Below are positions 26,901-35,366 of a stretch of 64,000 nucleotides of DNA, in pieces. The first letter of the stretch is position 1. Every line of letters begins with the position of its first letter. The stretch comes from Clostridiales bacterium (GTDB lineage: Bacteria > Bacillota > Clostridia > Christensenellales > CAG-314): the NCBI GenBank assembly GCA_022508305.1, contig JAFLVM010000001.1:437347-501346 (forward strand). The letters run 5' to 3'. A program made the translations under genes and the position numbers. Under the pieces are notes generated by a model that saw nothing but the letters and a program-made list of their open reading frames with translations, made no database searches and was not told the DNA's origin.

Positions 26901-27463
26901 GCGAAGACGTAAACGTTCTCGTACTTGACACGGAAGTTTACTCCAACACAGGCGGACAGGCTTCTAAGTCTTCACCCACAGGCGCAGTTGCTAAGTTTGC
27001 GGCAGCAGGCAAGCGCGTAAAGAAAAAGGACCTCGGTATGATGGCTATGAGCTACGGCTACGTGTACGTTGCTCAAGTTGGTATGGGCGCAAGCCAAGCT
27101 CAACTTGTAAAGGCTCTCTGCGAAGCGGAAGCTTACCACGGACCGTCACTCATCATTGCGTACGCTCCCTGCATCAACCACGGCATGAACATGGGCAAGT
27201 CGCAAGAGGAAATCAAGCGCGCCGTTGACTGCGGATACTGGCAACTCTACCGCTACAACCCCGATTTGATTGACGAAGGCAAAAACCCGTTTACTCTTGA
27301 CAGCAAGGAACCCACGGGCGACTACCAAGAATTCATCAAGGGCGAAACGCGTTACTCATCTCTTGCTAAGACCAGACCGGAAATTGCAGAGCAATTGTTT
27401 GCAAAATCCGAAAAGGATGCAAAAGAACGCGTAGCAAAGTACCAAAATCTCGCAAATAAATAA
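23969..27463 (+). CDS. nifJ: Pyruvate:ferredoxin (flavodoxin) oxidoreductase
   Basis: This single-chain PFOR (1,164 residues) oxidises pyruvate to acetyl-CoA and CO2 and reduces ferredoxin, the central step of anaerobic pyruvate metabolism. Domains run in the usual order: N-terminal pyrimidine-binding domain (AAIYPITPSSPMAE), transketolase C-like and gamma domains, a ferredoxin domain with two 4Fe-4S motifs CIQCNQCAFVCP (about 682) and CTGCGSCANVCP (about 737), the proximal-cluster Cys motif CAGCGE (about 801), and the TPP/Mg site GGDGWAYDIGYGG with DTEVYSNTGGQ. Start ATG follows GGAGG. It is monocistronic with its own promoter and terminator, as expected for an abundant enzyme. Confidence 0.98.
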   Translation: MAKRTIDGNTAASHVAYAFSDVAAIYPITPSSPMAEVADEWSAAGRKNLFGQTVRIAEMQSEAGAAGAVHGSLVAGALTSTFTASQGLLLMIPNMYKISGELLPCVFHVSARALAAHALNIFGDHQDVMACRQTGFAMLASNSVQEAMDLALVAHLSTLEARVPFLHFFDGFRTSHEVSKIDEIPYEAMDKLLDRRFVDEFRARALNPEHPQLQGTAQNADIYFQNREAANKYYLAAPAIVEKYMKKVSRLTGRNYHLFDYVGAKDADKVIVIMGSGAEAVEETVEWLVARGEKVGVLKVRLYRPFSAAHFVKALPRSVKKIAVLDRTKEPGALGEPLYLDVVAALAEMKRKATVVGGRYGLGSKEFTPSMILSIYRNLDGELKNHFTIGINDDVTGTSLPVSEMIDVAPVGTTRCKFYGLGSDGTVGANKNSIKIIGDHTDLYAQGYFEYDSKKSGGLTISHLRFGPSPIKSSYLIDQAEFVACHNQSYVTRYDVLADAKDGGTFLLNCIWSDEELERELPAFMKNQIANKHLKFYTIDGLHIAMKAGSAKSTNMVMQAAFFKLADIIPYAQAEEYMKQAVVKSYGKKGQKVIDANFAAIDGAISGLHEVKVPAHWATTTEGAALPAKTDSKYYEEFVRPIAEQKGNTLPVSSFNEAGVVPTGTTKYEKRGIAVNVPAWQIDKCIQCNQCAFVCPHACIRPVLVDEKTETPESFTTKPAIGVPGAKFRIQVSPLDCTGCGSCANVCPAKEKALVMTPAEQVHEVENYEFSEKVEQVASPLRTDTVKGSQFKQPLFEFSGACAGCGETPYVKLVTQLFGDRMVVANATGCSSIYGGSAPTCPYTVNKEGHGPAWANSLFEDNAEFGYGINLAYTQRRARLVEKVTALIKKWKGYAEGIAACKDWLANKDDAEGSKKASAALVKCLEECNGCGCKSDKLVAEILSEKDCLVKKSVWIFGGDGWAYDIGYGGLDHVLASGEDVNVLVLDTEVYSNTGGQASKSSPTGAVAKFAAAGKRVKKKDLGMMAMSYGYVYVAQVGMGASQAQLVKALCEAEAYHGPSLIIAYAPCINHGMNMGKSQEEIKRAVDCGYWQLYRYNPDLIDEGKNPFTLDSKEPTGDYQEFIKGETRYSSLAKTRPEIAEQLFAKSEKDAKERVAKYQNLANK

Positions 27464-27477
27464 TATTTAAACAATGT

Positions 27478-27508
27478 AAAAGGGATAGCCGATTGGTTAT
27501 CCCTTTTT
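27478..27508 (+). terminator. Terminator of the PFOR gene
   Basis: The stem AAAAGGGATA / TATCCCTTTTT encloses a short loop and is followed by TTATTTG. Confidence 0.9.
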
Positions 27509-27562
27509 ATTTGTTTATCGGAATATCGATAAGCTTAATTTTTTACATCATATTTTTTTATA

Positions 27563-28099
27563 TTACTTGCCCATAGGCGAGGGGTCTGTGAGTGGTTTGA
27601 AGTGTATCGGCATTTCGGTGAAGTTTTTGAGGCGGCGTCTATTCAGTATCAGCTTGCGACGCTCGATAAAGAACTGGTCCACAGCCTCCCACAGGAACAC
27701 CCAAGCGAATATGTCGATAACCTCCACCCAAATTTCCTTGAAATCGAGTACCTGGTCGCAGATAATCATAAACGCCAAGCCCAAAATGCCAACTATCGCA
27801 AATATTAGCGACAATACGTTGTTGCGGCGCAATCCATAGTGTTCTGCGTTGAGCTTCAAGGCAAAATAGTTGCGAATTGCGCTGTCGTATTTGACCTGTT
27901 TTTCGCTGTCAATACAGTCGCTGTGTATTGTGAGTTGGAAATTATCCTTTAACTTGGCGGCGTTTGCGCAGTTTTCAATGAACTCCGCTACGTCACTTGA
28001 TATTACTGGCGTGTTCGTTTCGGAATAGGGCGACAGAAAATCACTGTCATCCAATACAGTCATGTTTATCGTGTGTACAGTCGGCTCTTGTTTTTTCAT
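27563..28099 (-). CDS. Membrane protein of unknown function
   Basis: The 178-residue protein has a soluble N-terminal half, two membrane helices (about 97-115 NVLSLIFAIVGILGLAFMI and 127-142 DIFAWVFLWEAV), and a basic C-terminal tail with ERRKLILNRRRLKN. It resembles small conserved proteins of gut Firmicutes that I cannot name functionally. AGGGGG precedes the ATG. The last codons overlap sequence similar to the dispersed 3'-end repeat (near 27565). Confidence 0.65.
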   Translation of the reverse strand: MKKQEPTVHTINMTVLDDSDFLSPYSETNTPVISSDVAEFIENCANAAKLKDNFQLTIHSDCIDSEKQVKYDSAIRNYFALKLNAEHYGLRRNNVLSLIFAIVGILGLAFMIICDQVLDFKEIWVEVIDIFAWVFLWEAVDQFFIERRKLILNRRRLKNFTEMPIHFKPLTDPSPMGK

Positions 28100-28173
28100 T
28101 TGCTAATCCCCCTACAGAGAAGTGAATTTCAGACAAATATTAGCACAACGCCCTATCAATGTCAATTCAAACA

Positions 28174-28200
28174 AAAAAGGTAACTGCCCGTTACCTTTTT
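28174..28200 (-). terminator. Terminator after the XRE regulator pair
   Basis: The perfect 11-bp stem AAAAAGGTAAC / GTTACCTTTTT with a 5-nt loop lies directly after the stop at 28200; it can act on both strands. Confidence 0.9.
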
Positions 28201-28595
28201 TATACGCGAATTATCACTTTTTCGCCGTCATGTGATTGCACTTCGACAATGTTGAAATGTCCGTATTCCTTGACGCGCCGTTTCAATATGTTGTAAATCG
28301 CCACCATTTGCTCGCGGTTAAATGATATTTCTTTGGTTATTTCCTGCTTGATTTGCTCGTTTTGCGTCTTAATGCCTGCCACGACCTCAACTTGCAAACC
28401 TTGTTCCGAAGCTTTCAAATCCGTATCTTGCACGTCTTGAGTGATGGACTTGGGCTGAGTGTACTCGGCAACGTATTTGCGCGTGTTTTTGTCAAGAGAG
28501 CTTTTTACAGCGCGGTAGCCTATTCGACTTTTGAGAATAGAAAGAGGAAACCACAAACAAAGGTGACAGCCGTCCGCTTTGATAACAATCTTCAT
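28200..28595 (-). CDS. Small protein with C-terminal SHOCT-like segment
   Basis: This 131-residue protein starts MKIVIKADGCHLCLWFPLS, a beta-rich N-terminus like that seen in companions of YvlB-type regulators, and ends with REQMVAIYNILKRRVKEYG followed by VEVQSHDGEKVIIRV, which matches the tail of the upstream regulator (short helix, then an IEV-x-DG-x-V-x-I/V strand). The ATG shares one base with the stop of the upstream XRE gene (TAATG), so the two are translated together. Function is unknown. Confidence 0.6.
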   Translation of the reverse strand: MKIVIKADGCHLCLWFPLSILKSRIGYRAVKSSLDKNTRKYVAEYTQPKSITQDVQDTDLKASEQGLQVEVVAGIKTQNEQIKQEITKEISFNREQMVAIYNILKRRVKEYGHFNIVEVQSHDGEKVIIRV

Positions 28596-29083
28596 TACTC
28601 CACCCAAACTTCTACGAAGTCGCCGTCATTGCTTTCAATTTCTACAAGTTTTCCAACAACGCCTTGTTCAATCAATGCGAAAAGCTGTTTGAAGTCAATA
28701 TTGCTGAGCGTGTCCTTACCGTTGACCTGCGGCATAGTCATTCCGCTGTCTACGAAAATCTTGACAAGCGCAAGCGGTAAATTTACGTTAACCTTGTCGC
28801 CCTCTTTGGAATTTACTCTGATACGGAAAAACATATTGTCGATGTCTTTGCGTTGCGCTTCGGGAACAAGGCTTGTTTCCCGTTGTTTGCCAAGTAATTC
28901 GTCAAGCGTAACACTGAGAATGTCCGACAGTTCAACAAGTACGGAAATGTCGGGCGCGGACACGTCGTTTTCCCATTTACTAACAGCTTGCGCAGTAATA
29001 TTTAGTTTTGTTGCAACGTCCTCTTGAGTCAGAGTCGCATTTTTGCGTAATCTTTGCAGTCTTTGTCCGAATGTTTCTTGCAT
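28595..29083 (-). CDS. XRE-family transcriptional regulator with SHOCT-like C-terminus
   Basis: Residues about 5-65 are a helix-turn-helix of the XRE type (FGQRLQRLRKNATLTQEDVA ... ITAQAVSKWENDVSAPDI). The C-terminal part contains NVNLPLALVKIFVDSG and then FKQLFALIEQGVVGKLVEIE with DGDFVEVWVE, a SHOCT-like/DUF2089-type tail common in small Firmicute stress or envelope regulators. AGGAG precedes the ATG. It is probably autoregulated; two CAACCAGTTG repeats lie upstream of its promoter. Confidence 0.8.
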   Translation of the reverse strand: MQETFGQRLQRLRKNATLTQEDVATKLNITAQAVSKWENDVSAPDISVLVELSDILSVTLDELLGKQRETSLVPEAQRKDIDNMFFRIRVNSKEGDKVNVNLPLALVKIFVDSGMTMPQVNGKDTLSNIDFKQLFALIEQGVVGKLVEIESNDGDFVEVWVE

Positions 29084-29170
29084 TACTAATACTCCTGTAT
29101 GTCCTAAATTTGCACCTAAGCGACCGTTCCGTTGCGCGCATTTAGAACGCGACTTGCTCAGTACGCTACC

Positions 29171-29199
29171 ATTATACGGCGTTTTTCGTAAACTTTACA
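29171..29199 (-). promoter_or_regulatory. Probable promoter of the XRE regulator pair
   Basis: The minus strand has a perfect TATAAT (29171-29176) with a weak TGTAAA 17 bp upstream (29194-29199). The leader would be about 80 nt. Confidence 0.5.
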
Positions 29200-29231
29200 G
29201 CGACTAACTGGCGAGTTTGACGTCTGAAACT

Positions 29232-29267
29232 CAACCAGTTGTTTAGTTTCCGCTCAACAACCAGTTG
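29232..29267. promoter_or_regulatory. Pair of near-palindromic CAACCAGTTG repeats
   Basis: CAACCAGTTG occurs at 29232-29241 and again at 29258-29267, 26 bp apart (about 2.5 helical turns), upstream of the XRE gene promoter. This is a plausible operator pair for that regulator or for a regulator of the phosphoesterase transcript end. Confidence 0.4.
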
Positions 29268-29280
29268 AATTTTTGTTAAA

Positions 29281-29316
29281 TAATAAAAAATGTCCCCGAG
29301 ACTGTCCGCTCGGGGC
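29281..29316 (-). terminator. Terminator after the phosphoesterase gene
   Basis: On the minus strand the stem CCCCGAG / CTCGGGG with an 8-nt loop is followed by ACATTTTTTATTATTT. It is about 100 nt after the stop at 29412. Confidence 0.85.
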
Positions 29317-29411
29317 AATGCCGCAACACTTGACGGCGGGTGTAAACGCGCATACATAAAGCCGCTTACCTGATGTTATTGTACATTAGTTTTTGATACA
29401 AGTCAACAATT

Positions 29412-30716
29412 TTATTTGTAGTAACTACTGTAATGGTCGTTGACGGTCAATGCGCCGTAGTTGCTGTCGTTGAGGCTGACTTGTATCACCGTTACGCCCT
29501 TTTCCATTTGGTTGCCATCTTCGTCCGTCCACAGCTTAGCGTTGTACAGCACCTTGCTTGTAAAGACGTTGGGATTGTTGAAGAAGGGGTACGTGTGGTA
29601 ACCGCAGCACAGTCCGTAGCCGAGATACACTCCGTCATAGTAGCCTTTGAGGTTGTTGACGTGGTCGTGCCCGCAGAACAACGCCTTGGTGCATTCCAAT
29701 CTCTTGATGTAACTAAACACGTCGGGGTGGTCGGTTACGCCCTCGCCGTTGCCTTGGTAGAAAATGCCAACCGTATACCCTTCGTCACCGTATACGTACT
29801 CGCTGTCCTTTTTGTCGCTTTCGCGCACTACTCCCTTGACCTCACTCACGGTAACGTCGGGCAGTTGATTTCTCACAACATCTGACACCTCGCGACCCTG
29901 TTTAATCTCGTTGAGGTAGTACATGTTGGCAAATTCCTTCAACGGAATGTGGAAGAACATACTCGTTTGAACGTCGGGTTTAACGCTCTTTAAGCCCGTT
30001 ACTGCCCATTCATACCAATCCATTTGGTTTTGTTTAATCCAATCGTACACCCAATCGGACAGCGCCACGTTTTCAGCCTCGGGGTACATTCCACTGTCAA
30101 GCAACACAAGGCTGTAAAATAGGTTTTCCGCCTTTTTCTCTCCCCTGAATACGTTTACCAAAAAGTTGCTTTCGCCGTTAATATCGCTTGGACCGCAATC
30201 GAACAAACAATATTTGTAATCTTTGAGTATTTGGAAAATTGTATACTTACTGCAATCGAACTGGCTGTCGTGATTGCCGTAGGTGAACGTCCAGTACTGC
30301 TGCCGTGTTTCCATAAAGTCGGCAAAATACTTGAACGCATCGTAGGTGAATATTGAAAGCGTTAAGTCGCCCGTAACTACGCAGATGTCGGGTTTTTCCG
30401 CCTTAATCGCTCGGTCAAGCAAATCCATTGTTTTTCTGTCGCGAGTAAAGCCGCCGAACTTGATTTGCGGGTCGGCAATTTGCATAATCTTGACTTCTTC
30501 GGCATCTTCGTCAATTACAAGCGACGGGAACAAGTCCAAACTGAACTCCGTTTCGCCGCTCGAGAAGGTGTAATTGTACTTGCTGCCGTAGGGTTCCACT
30601 TTCTTGTGGACAGCCCAACGAATACCGCACACCGCAACGAAAATGAGAATCATTGCAAATATACCGCCAACTATCGACCAAGCAATAATACGCCTTTTTC
30701 TATTTAATCTTGCCAT
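29412..30716 (-). CDS. Membrane-anchored calcineurin-like metallophosphoesterase
   Basis: An N-terminal basic segment and one membrane helix (about 10-32) anchor an extracytoplasmic domain. Metallophosphoesterase motifs appear in order: IADPQI (the D-x-H of motif I reads D-P-Q), VVTGDLTL, YGNHDS, FFHIPL and FCGHDHVN. The mixture resembles the Dcr2/PhoX-like branch of surface phosphoesterases. AAGGGG precedes the ATG. It stands alone between terminators. The substrate is unknown; phosphate scavenging or envelope lipid dephosphorylation would both fit. Confidence 0.85.
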   Translation of the reverse strand: MARLNRKRRIIAWSIVGGIFAMILIFVAVCGIRWAVHKKVEPYGSKYNYTFSSGETEFSLDLFPSLVIDEDAEEVKIMQIADPQIKFGGFTRDRKTMDLLDRAIKAEKPDICVVTGDLTLSIFTYDAFKYFADFMETRQQYWTFTYGNHDSQFDCSKYTIFQILKDYKYCLFDCGPSDINGESNFLVNVFRGEKKAENLFYSLVLLDSGMYPEAENVALSDWVYDWIKQNQMDWYEWAVTGLKSVKPDVQTSMFFHIPLKEFANMYYLNEIKQGREVSDVVRNQLPDVTVSEVKGVVRESDKKDSEYVYGDEGYTVGIFYQGNGEGVTDHPDVFSYIKRLECTKALFCGHDHVNNLKGYYDGVYLGYGLCCGYHTYPFFNNPNVFTSKVLYNAKLWTDEDGNQMEKGVTVIQVSLNDSNYGALTVNDHYSSYYK

Positions 30717-30830
30717 AATACCCCTTAAATGTCATCTTTTTAACCCACACAAGAGGCGAGGGTGTTCCACTCAAAATTTTCTGCAACGAGCGCGTCAACA
30801 ATTCTATTTTTGCAATAAATATGTTCGCGC

Positions 30831-30866
30831 GAAGTGAAGCCTTTTTTGAGGGGAATGCCCGAGCCT
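30831..30866. repeat. Second copy of the 3'-end dispersed repeat
   Basis: The plus strand reads GAAGTGAAGCC, TTTTTTGAGG, GGAATGCCCGAGCCT, closely matching 7664-7698. It overlaps the TAG stop of the zinc-ribbon gene at 30865. Confidence 0.65.
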
Positions 30867-31572
30867 AATTTTCTTTGTAGATTATGCGTCCGCAGTGCTC
30901 GCAGCGCATGTAGGGTTTGCTTGCCATTTGAGTGTCCACCACCGCTTTGGGCATGTCCATACGGCAGCCGCCGCAACGCGTACCGTCCTGAAGAGGAACA
31001 AATACGGGGTGCAGACCGCCCTCGGATACGCGCTTGTATCTGTCAAACAGTTCGGGGTCGATGACCTTTTTCAGTTCCGCCTGCTTGAGTTGCAGCTCGC
31101 GTACTCGAGGCTTAACCTCTGCCGCCGCTTGGTTGAAATCCTCGTTGCACTTGTTGTACAGCTTGACAAGCTTGGGCAATTTGGTGTTGATGTCGTCAAA
31201 GGACTTGGAAATTTCCTCGCCTTCCTTCAGTATGCGCTTGATGTCCTTGTCGATGTTAGACAGTTCGGTAAGCTGCTCGTTGAGTTTTTTGTTCATGTAA
31301 TTGAGTTCGTCAACGTCCTCAAGCGCGCCAATTTCCTTGGCGTGTTCCTCAATTACCTCGTTGATTTTGTCCACGGTCTGACGCGCTTGCGCCAACTGAT
31401 TTCTAAGCTCCTGCGCTTTTGCGTCAAGCTTACCGAGGTTTTCCTCGCACTCCTGACTTAGCGCCTTGTACTGCTTGCGCTTGATAAAATTTTCGTTTTT
31501 GCGTAGGTCTCTTTCAATGCGGTTGAGTTCACCGTCCAACGCTTGATATTGTAGCATTTCCTGTTGAATCAT
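30865..31572 (-). CDS. Coiled-coil protein with C4 zinc ribbon (CT398/COG1579 family)
   Basis: Residues about 1-165 are a long heptad-rich coiled coil. A C-terminal zinc ribbon follows with CGGCRMD ... CEHCGRIIY. This architecture belongs to the COG1579 (CT398-like, DUF164) family, whose members bind nucleic acid or flagellar/sigma-54 partners in other bacteria; the role here is unknown. It lies 53 bp after trmK at the end of the dnaG-rpoD-trmK operon, an arrangement common in Clostridia. AGGAG precedes the ATG. The stop codon is supplied by the start of a dispersed repeat. Confidence 0.85.
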   Translation of the reverse strand: MIQQEMLQYQALDGELNRIERDLRKNENFIKRKQYKALSQECEENLGKLDAKAQELRNQLAQARQTVDKINEVIEEHAKEIGALEDVDELNYMNKKLNEQLTELSNIDKDIKRILKEGEEISKSFDDINTKLPKLVKLYNKCNEDFNQAAAEVKPRVRELQLKQAELKKVIDPELFDRYKRVSEGGLHPVFVPLQDGTRCGGCRMDMPKAVVDTQMASKPYMRCEHCGRIIYKEN

Positions 31573-31625
31573 GGTAATGTCACTCCTTTTTGTATGTTAG
31601 TCCTTGAAATGTTTTAGAATAATGA

Positions 31626-32273
31626 TTAAGATTTTTTTGCCGAATATTCGGCTATCAATTTGTGTATCGTAGCTGCCCTTGCTTGCAACTTCGGCTCGTT
31701 CGGATAGATGGGGTAATTGGTAATCTTGACCAATTCCTCCTGCAAATACGAAACGAAATCCGATGACGGGTTTGCCACGTTAGTCTTTCCGTACTCCAGT
31801 TCCAGCTCGGTCAGTTTAGTAGGACTGTCGCTGCGTTCTGCGTAAATCAAATCGTAGTACTTGCCATCGTAAAACTTGACGTCCGTGACAATTTCATACT
31901 TGTCGCAAAGATACTGACGTACGTCCTTTTGATTGCGCATAGGCTGCAAGACGAGTCTTTGGGGTAGGGCTTTTGCCTCTTCCAAAATAGATATTATTTC
32001 CAATCCACCCATACCTGCAATTACAGCACAATCGACTGCTAAGCTTCCTAAACCGTCTTGGCAAAGGTATTTAACACGTTTACTGTGCTCTTGCGGACAA
32101 TTCTGTCGCGCCTTGTTGAGACTTGGCTCCGATACGTCAACGAAAATCACGCTGTCTACGCGAGAGGTGTTTAGCGCCTCAATTCCAACGTAGCCGTGGT
32201 CGCAACCGACGTCGGCAAGGGTGTTGCACTTGGGAATTAAGGACACGATTTTAGTTAGCCGTACGCTGCCCAT
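31626..32273 (-). CDS. trmK: tRNA (adenine-22-N1)-methyltransferase
   Basis: TrmK methylates N1 of A22 in tRNA using S-adenosylmethionine. The class I methyltransferase motif I appears as LADVGCDHGYVG near residue 22 and motif IV as AVIAGMGGLEI. Length 215 and the C-terminal helical coil fit the family. The ATG shares one base with the rpoD stop (TGATG), showing tight coupling; rpoD-trmK is a conserved pair in Firmicutes. Confidence 0.93.
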   Translation of the reverse strand: MGSVRLTKIVSLIPKCNTLADVGCDHGYVGIEALNTSRVDSVIFVDVSEPSLNKARQNCPQEHSKRVKYLCQDGLGSLAVDCAVIAGMGGLEIISILEEAKALPQRLVLQPMRNQKDVRQYLCDKYEIVTDVKFYDGKYYDLIYAERSDSPTKLTELELEYGKTNVANPSSDFVSYLQEELVKITNYPIYPNEPKLQARAATIHKLIAEYSAKKS

Positions 32274-33322
32274 CAGTCAAGATAATCGCGCAGCTTCTTG
32301 GACTTGGTGGGGCTGCGAAGCTTGCGAAGCGCCTTCGCCTCAATTTGACGGATACGCTCACGGGTGACGTTGAATTCCTTGCCCACTTCTTCGAGCGTCC
32401 TTTGCTTGCCGTCGTCCAAACCGTAACGCAGACGTATAACCTTTTCCTCGCGCGGGGTGAGCTTGTGCAGCGCTTGAATGAGCTGTTCGCGTAGCATTGT
32501 TTGCGCAGCAACGTCACTTGGGGGAGCTGCCTTGGTGTCCTCAATGAAGTCCACAAGGTGACTGTCCTCTTCCTCACCTATCGGCGTTTCAAGGCTTACG
32601 GGGTCTTGCGCAATCTTTTGAATTTCCACAACCTTTTCGGGAGAAACACCCATGTACTCGGCAATTTCTTCCGGGGTGGGTTCGCGTCCAAGTTCTTGCA
32701 GCAGCGTACGTTGCGCGCGTACTTGACGGTTGATAGTTTCTACCATATGTACGGGAATACGGATTGTGCGCGCTTGGTCGGCGATTGCGCGGGTGATAGC
32801 CTGTCTAATCCACCACGTTGCGTAGGTGCTGAACTTGAAGCCCTTGGTGTAGTCGAACTTCTCGACAGCCTTCATAAGTCCCAAGTTGCCCTCTTGAATG
32901 AGGTCAAGGAACAGCATTCCGCGTCCGACGTAGCGTTTAGCAATGGAAACGACAAGCCTTAAGTTTGCCTCGGACAGCTTCTGCTTTGCATCCTCGTCAC
33001 CTTCAAGCATACGCTTGGCGAGTTCTGCTTCCTCCTCGCTTGTCAGAAGTGGCACTTTACCGATGTCCTTCAAGTACATCTTTACAGGGTCGTCCACCGC
33101 CACGTCGCCAATGTTGCGGTACAATGCGGAGTTGTCCTTTTCAAACGTGTCTACAATCTTGATACCGTTTTGTTCGAGATACCTATATATTTCGGCGTTT
33201 TGCTCGGGGGTTAAATCCGTCTTTTCCAAACGGCTCTCCAAGTCTTCGTACGAAATCTTCGTGACGTTGCCGCTTTTTACGTCGTCAAGCAAATCTTGCA
33301 GGTATTTTTGTGTAATTTCCAT
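32273..33322 (-). CDS. rpoD: RNA polymerase primary sigma factor (SigA/RpoD)
   Basis: The protein (349 residues) is a housekeeping sigma-70 without the long spacer of proteobacterial RpoD. Region 1.1 is short, region 1.2 begins [11 protein letters not shown], region 2 has the core-binding and -10 recognition helix [20 protein letters not shown], and region 4.2 holds the -35 helix-turn-helix [20 protein letters not shown]. These regions recognise TTGACA/TATAAT, the type of promoter seen through this window. AGGAGG precedes the ATG. dnaG lies 14 bp upstream. Confidence 0.98.
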   Translation of the reverse strand: MEITQKYLQDLLDDVKSGNVTKISYEDLESRLEKTDLTPEQNAEIYRYLEQNGIKIVDTFEKDNSALYRNIGDVAVDDPVKMYLKDIGKVPLLTSEEEAELAKRMLEGDEDAKQKLSEANLRLVVSIAKRYVGRGMLFLDLIQEGNLGLMKAVEKFDYTKGFKFSTYATWWIRQAITRAIADQARTIRIPVHMVETINRQVRAQRTLLQELGREPTPEEIAEYMGVSPEKVVEIQKIAQDPVSLETPIGEEEDSHLVDFIEDTKAAPPSDVAAQTMLREQLIQALHKLTPREEKVIRLRYGLDDGKQRTLEEVGKEFNVTRERIRQIEAKALRKLRSPTKSKKLRDYLD

Positions 33323-33336
33323 ATTTCCTCCTTACA

Positions 33337-35112
33337 CTACTTTGCGTTCGTTATCTTTTTGCTTAGTTTTGTCAGCTCTTCCAGTAGCGAGCTGTCGTTG
33401 GGATTGTTTTTGATTTGCGCCATCAGTTCTTCGCGCTTGCGTTTGAGCTTTTCTACTGTTACAAGCCGCTTGCACTCCGCGTAGTACCGCTCGTTTTTGT
33501 CCTGACGCGCCTTGGAAAAGTCCGGCTCGATTATCTGCGCGTACTCTTCCTGTTGCGCATTCGGGCAAAGGGTGTACAGCATGTCCACAGTGGGCTTTTC
33601 ATTTTTTTCCTTGCAATCGAGTACGTAATCGAACAGTTTTGACAGGAATGCCGAGTTACACAGCGGTTTTTCCTCAATAGTTGCGTAGCTTTCGCCACGA
33701 AGCAGGCACGCCGCCATGAAATACTTTGCCTTGTCCTCGGGGGTGAGTTCGGCAACTGTTACGTCGGGTAACGCCTCGTCGCCGGAGCTTACAACCTCGG
33801 TGAGCTTGCGCCTGAAATAGTCCTCGGAGTAGCCTGTTCGCAAAGATACCGCAGTAATGTACCGAGCTTGCCGCGCGTCGTCGAGAGACCTGAGCATTGT
33901 GAGCGCGCCCTGAACGTACTTGGGCAAAGCGTTGTTGCGAACTGCCGAGTCACTGCTCTTGATGTCAAAAGCATCGTCCAAAAGCTTCAACTTGTAGTCG
34001 GGCAACGGTAACGCCTCGCCAATAAGTTGCTCGAATGCGTCCTTGCCGTATTTTCCGATATATTCGTCGGGGTCAAGCTTCTCGGGTACCGTCATAACCT
34101 TGACTTCAAGTCCCGCCTTGTCCAAGATGTCCAGTCCGCGAACGGTCGCCTTTTGCCCTGCCGCGTCGCCGTCGTAGCAAATGTACACTGTGTCCGTAAG
34201 CCGCGAAAGCCACTTGGCTTGCTGTTCGGTCAGCGACGTGCCCATGCTTGCAACAGCGCGTCTAAACCCCGCTTGGTACATAGCGATTACGTCCATGTAA
34301 CCTTCAACAACTACGAGATTCGGGAGCGCCGTCTGTTGCTTTTGCTCCTTGGCAACGTTCAAGGCGAACAAATTGTCTTTCTTGGTAAACAAAGGTGTGT
34401 CCGACGTGTTCTTGTACTTTCCGAAAGCAATAGTTTTGTCGTCAAGACCTCTGCCACCAAAGGCAATAACCTTGCCCTGCATGTTGAAGATTGGAATAAT
34501 GAGCCGTCCCGACAACGCGTCAACAATACCGCTGTTCGTGGATTGCTGCACTACGCCCGCTTTTAAACAATCTTCCGTAGCGTACCCCTTGCTTTCCAAG
34601 TATTTTACGAGCGAATACCTGTCGGGCGAATAACCTATGCCGAATTTCTTAACCGTGTCCACATCAAAACCGCGCTTTGCAACGTAGTTACGGGCAATTT
34701 CACCGCGACTTGCGTAGTAGCTTTTGTAATAAAACACGGCTGTATCGCGACAAATATTGAAATAGACGTCTTTCTTCTTTTTACGCTCGGAAAATTCCTT
34801 GTCCTGCCTTTGCGTTGCCGTTTCGGGCATCTTGAGGTTGGCGCGCTTGGCAAGAATTTCCAAAGCTTCCATAAATGTGCAAGATTCGTACTTTTGCACG
34901 AAACCGATGACGTCGCCGCTTTCGCCGCAGCCGAAACAGTGGAAAATCTGCATGTTGCGGTTGACGCTGAAGCTTGCCGTCTTTTCACCGTGGAACGGAC
35001 AGCGCGCAAAATACGTCGTTCCGCGCAAACGCAGTTCCAAATATGAGCCGATTACGTCCACGATGTCGTTGGCGCGTTTAACCTGCTGTATGAAATCCGT
35101 CATGTCCGCCAT
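33337..35112 (-). CDS. dnaG: DNA primase
   Basis: DnaG makes RNA primers at the replication fork. The N-terminal CHC2 zinc domain has Cys38, His41, Cys59 and Cys62. The TOPRIM catalytic core shows VVVEGYMDV (acidic motif) and YDGDAAGQ (DxD metal site). The C-terminal third is the helicase-interaction region. Length 591 is normal. AGGAG precedes the ATG. It leads the macromolecular synthesis operon dnaG-rpoD-trmK-zinc ribbon; rpsU is not attached. Confidence 0.96.
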   Translation of the reverse strand: MADMTDFIQQVKRANDIVDVIGSYLELRLRGTTYFARCPFHGEKTASFSVNRNMQIFHCFGCGESGDVIGFVQKYESCTFMEALEILAKRANLKMPETATQRQDKEFSERKKKKDVYFNICRDTAVFYYKSYYASRGEIARNYVAKRGFDVDTVKKFGIGYSPDRYSLVKYLESKGYATEDCLKAGVVQQSTNSGIVDALSGRLIIPIFNMQGKVIAFGGRGLDDKTIAFGKYKNTSDTPLFTKKDNLFALNVAKEQKQQTALPNLVVVEGYMDVIAMYQAGFRRAVASMGTSLTEQQAKWLSRLTDTVYICYDGDAAGQKATVRGLDILDKAGLEVKVMTVPEKLDPDEYIGKYGKDAFEQLIGEALPLPDYKLKLLDDAFDIKSSDSAVRNNALPKYVQGALTMLRSLDDARQARYITAVSLRTGYSEDYFRRKLTEVVSSGDEALPDVTVAELTPEDKAKYFMAACLLRGESYATIEEKPLCNSAFLSKLFDYVLDCKEKNEKPTVDMLYTLCPNAQQEEYAQIIEPDFSKARQDKNERYYAECKRLVTVEKLKRKREELMAQIKNNPNDSSLLEELTKLSKKITNAK

Positions 35113-35139
35113 AGTTACTCCTAAAGTGCTTGTCCATCT

Positions 35140-35169
35140 ATTTTACCGCAAAAAGCCCACAAAAGTTAA
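35140..35169 (-). promoter_or_regulatory. Likely promoter of dnaG-rpoD-trmK
   Basis: The minus strand has TTAACT (35164-35169), an 18-bp spacer and TAAAAT (35140-35145), about 20 nt before the AGGAG of dnaG. The AT-rich stretch from 35170 to 35310 holds no other feature I can see. Confidence 0.55.
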
Positions 35170-35313
35170 GCAAAATTCGCCCTCAAAGACGAACCTTTTA
35201 CAAATACGCACATTTTCTATATTTAAATACCACGAAAAATGCAAAATTCCCCTAAAAATATCGTTAATTTTTCCATTAAATTAAATATTAATTAAATATA
35301 CTAATATTCATTA

Positions 35314-35342
35314 AAAATCCACCCGACAAGCGGGTGGATTTT
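35314..35342 (-). terminator. Terminator of the AT-rich cassette
   Basis: A perfect 12-bp stem AAAATCCACCCG / CGGGTGGATTTT with a 5-nt loop lies 25 nt after the end of the lipoprotein pseudogene. Confidence 0.88.
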
Positions 35343-35366
35343 AGTTGTTTTGTGCGCTATTTTTCT

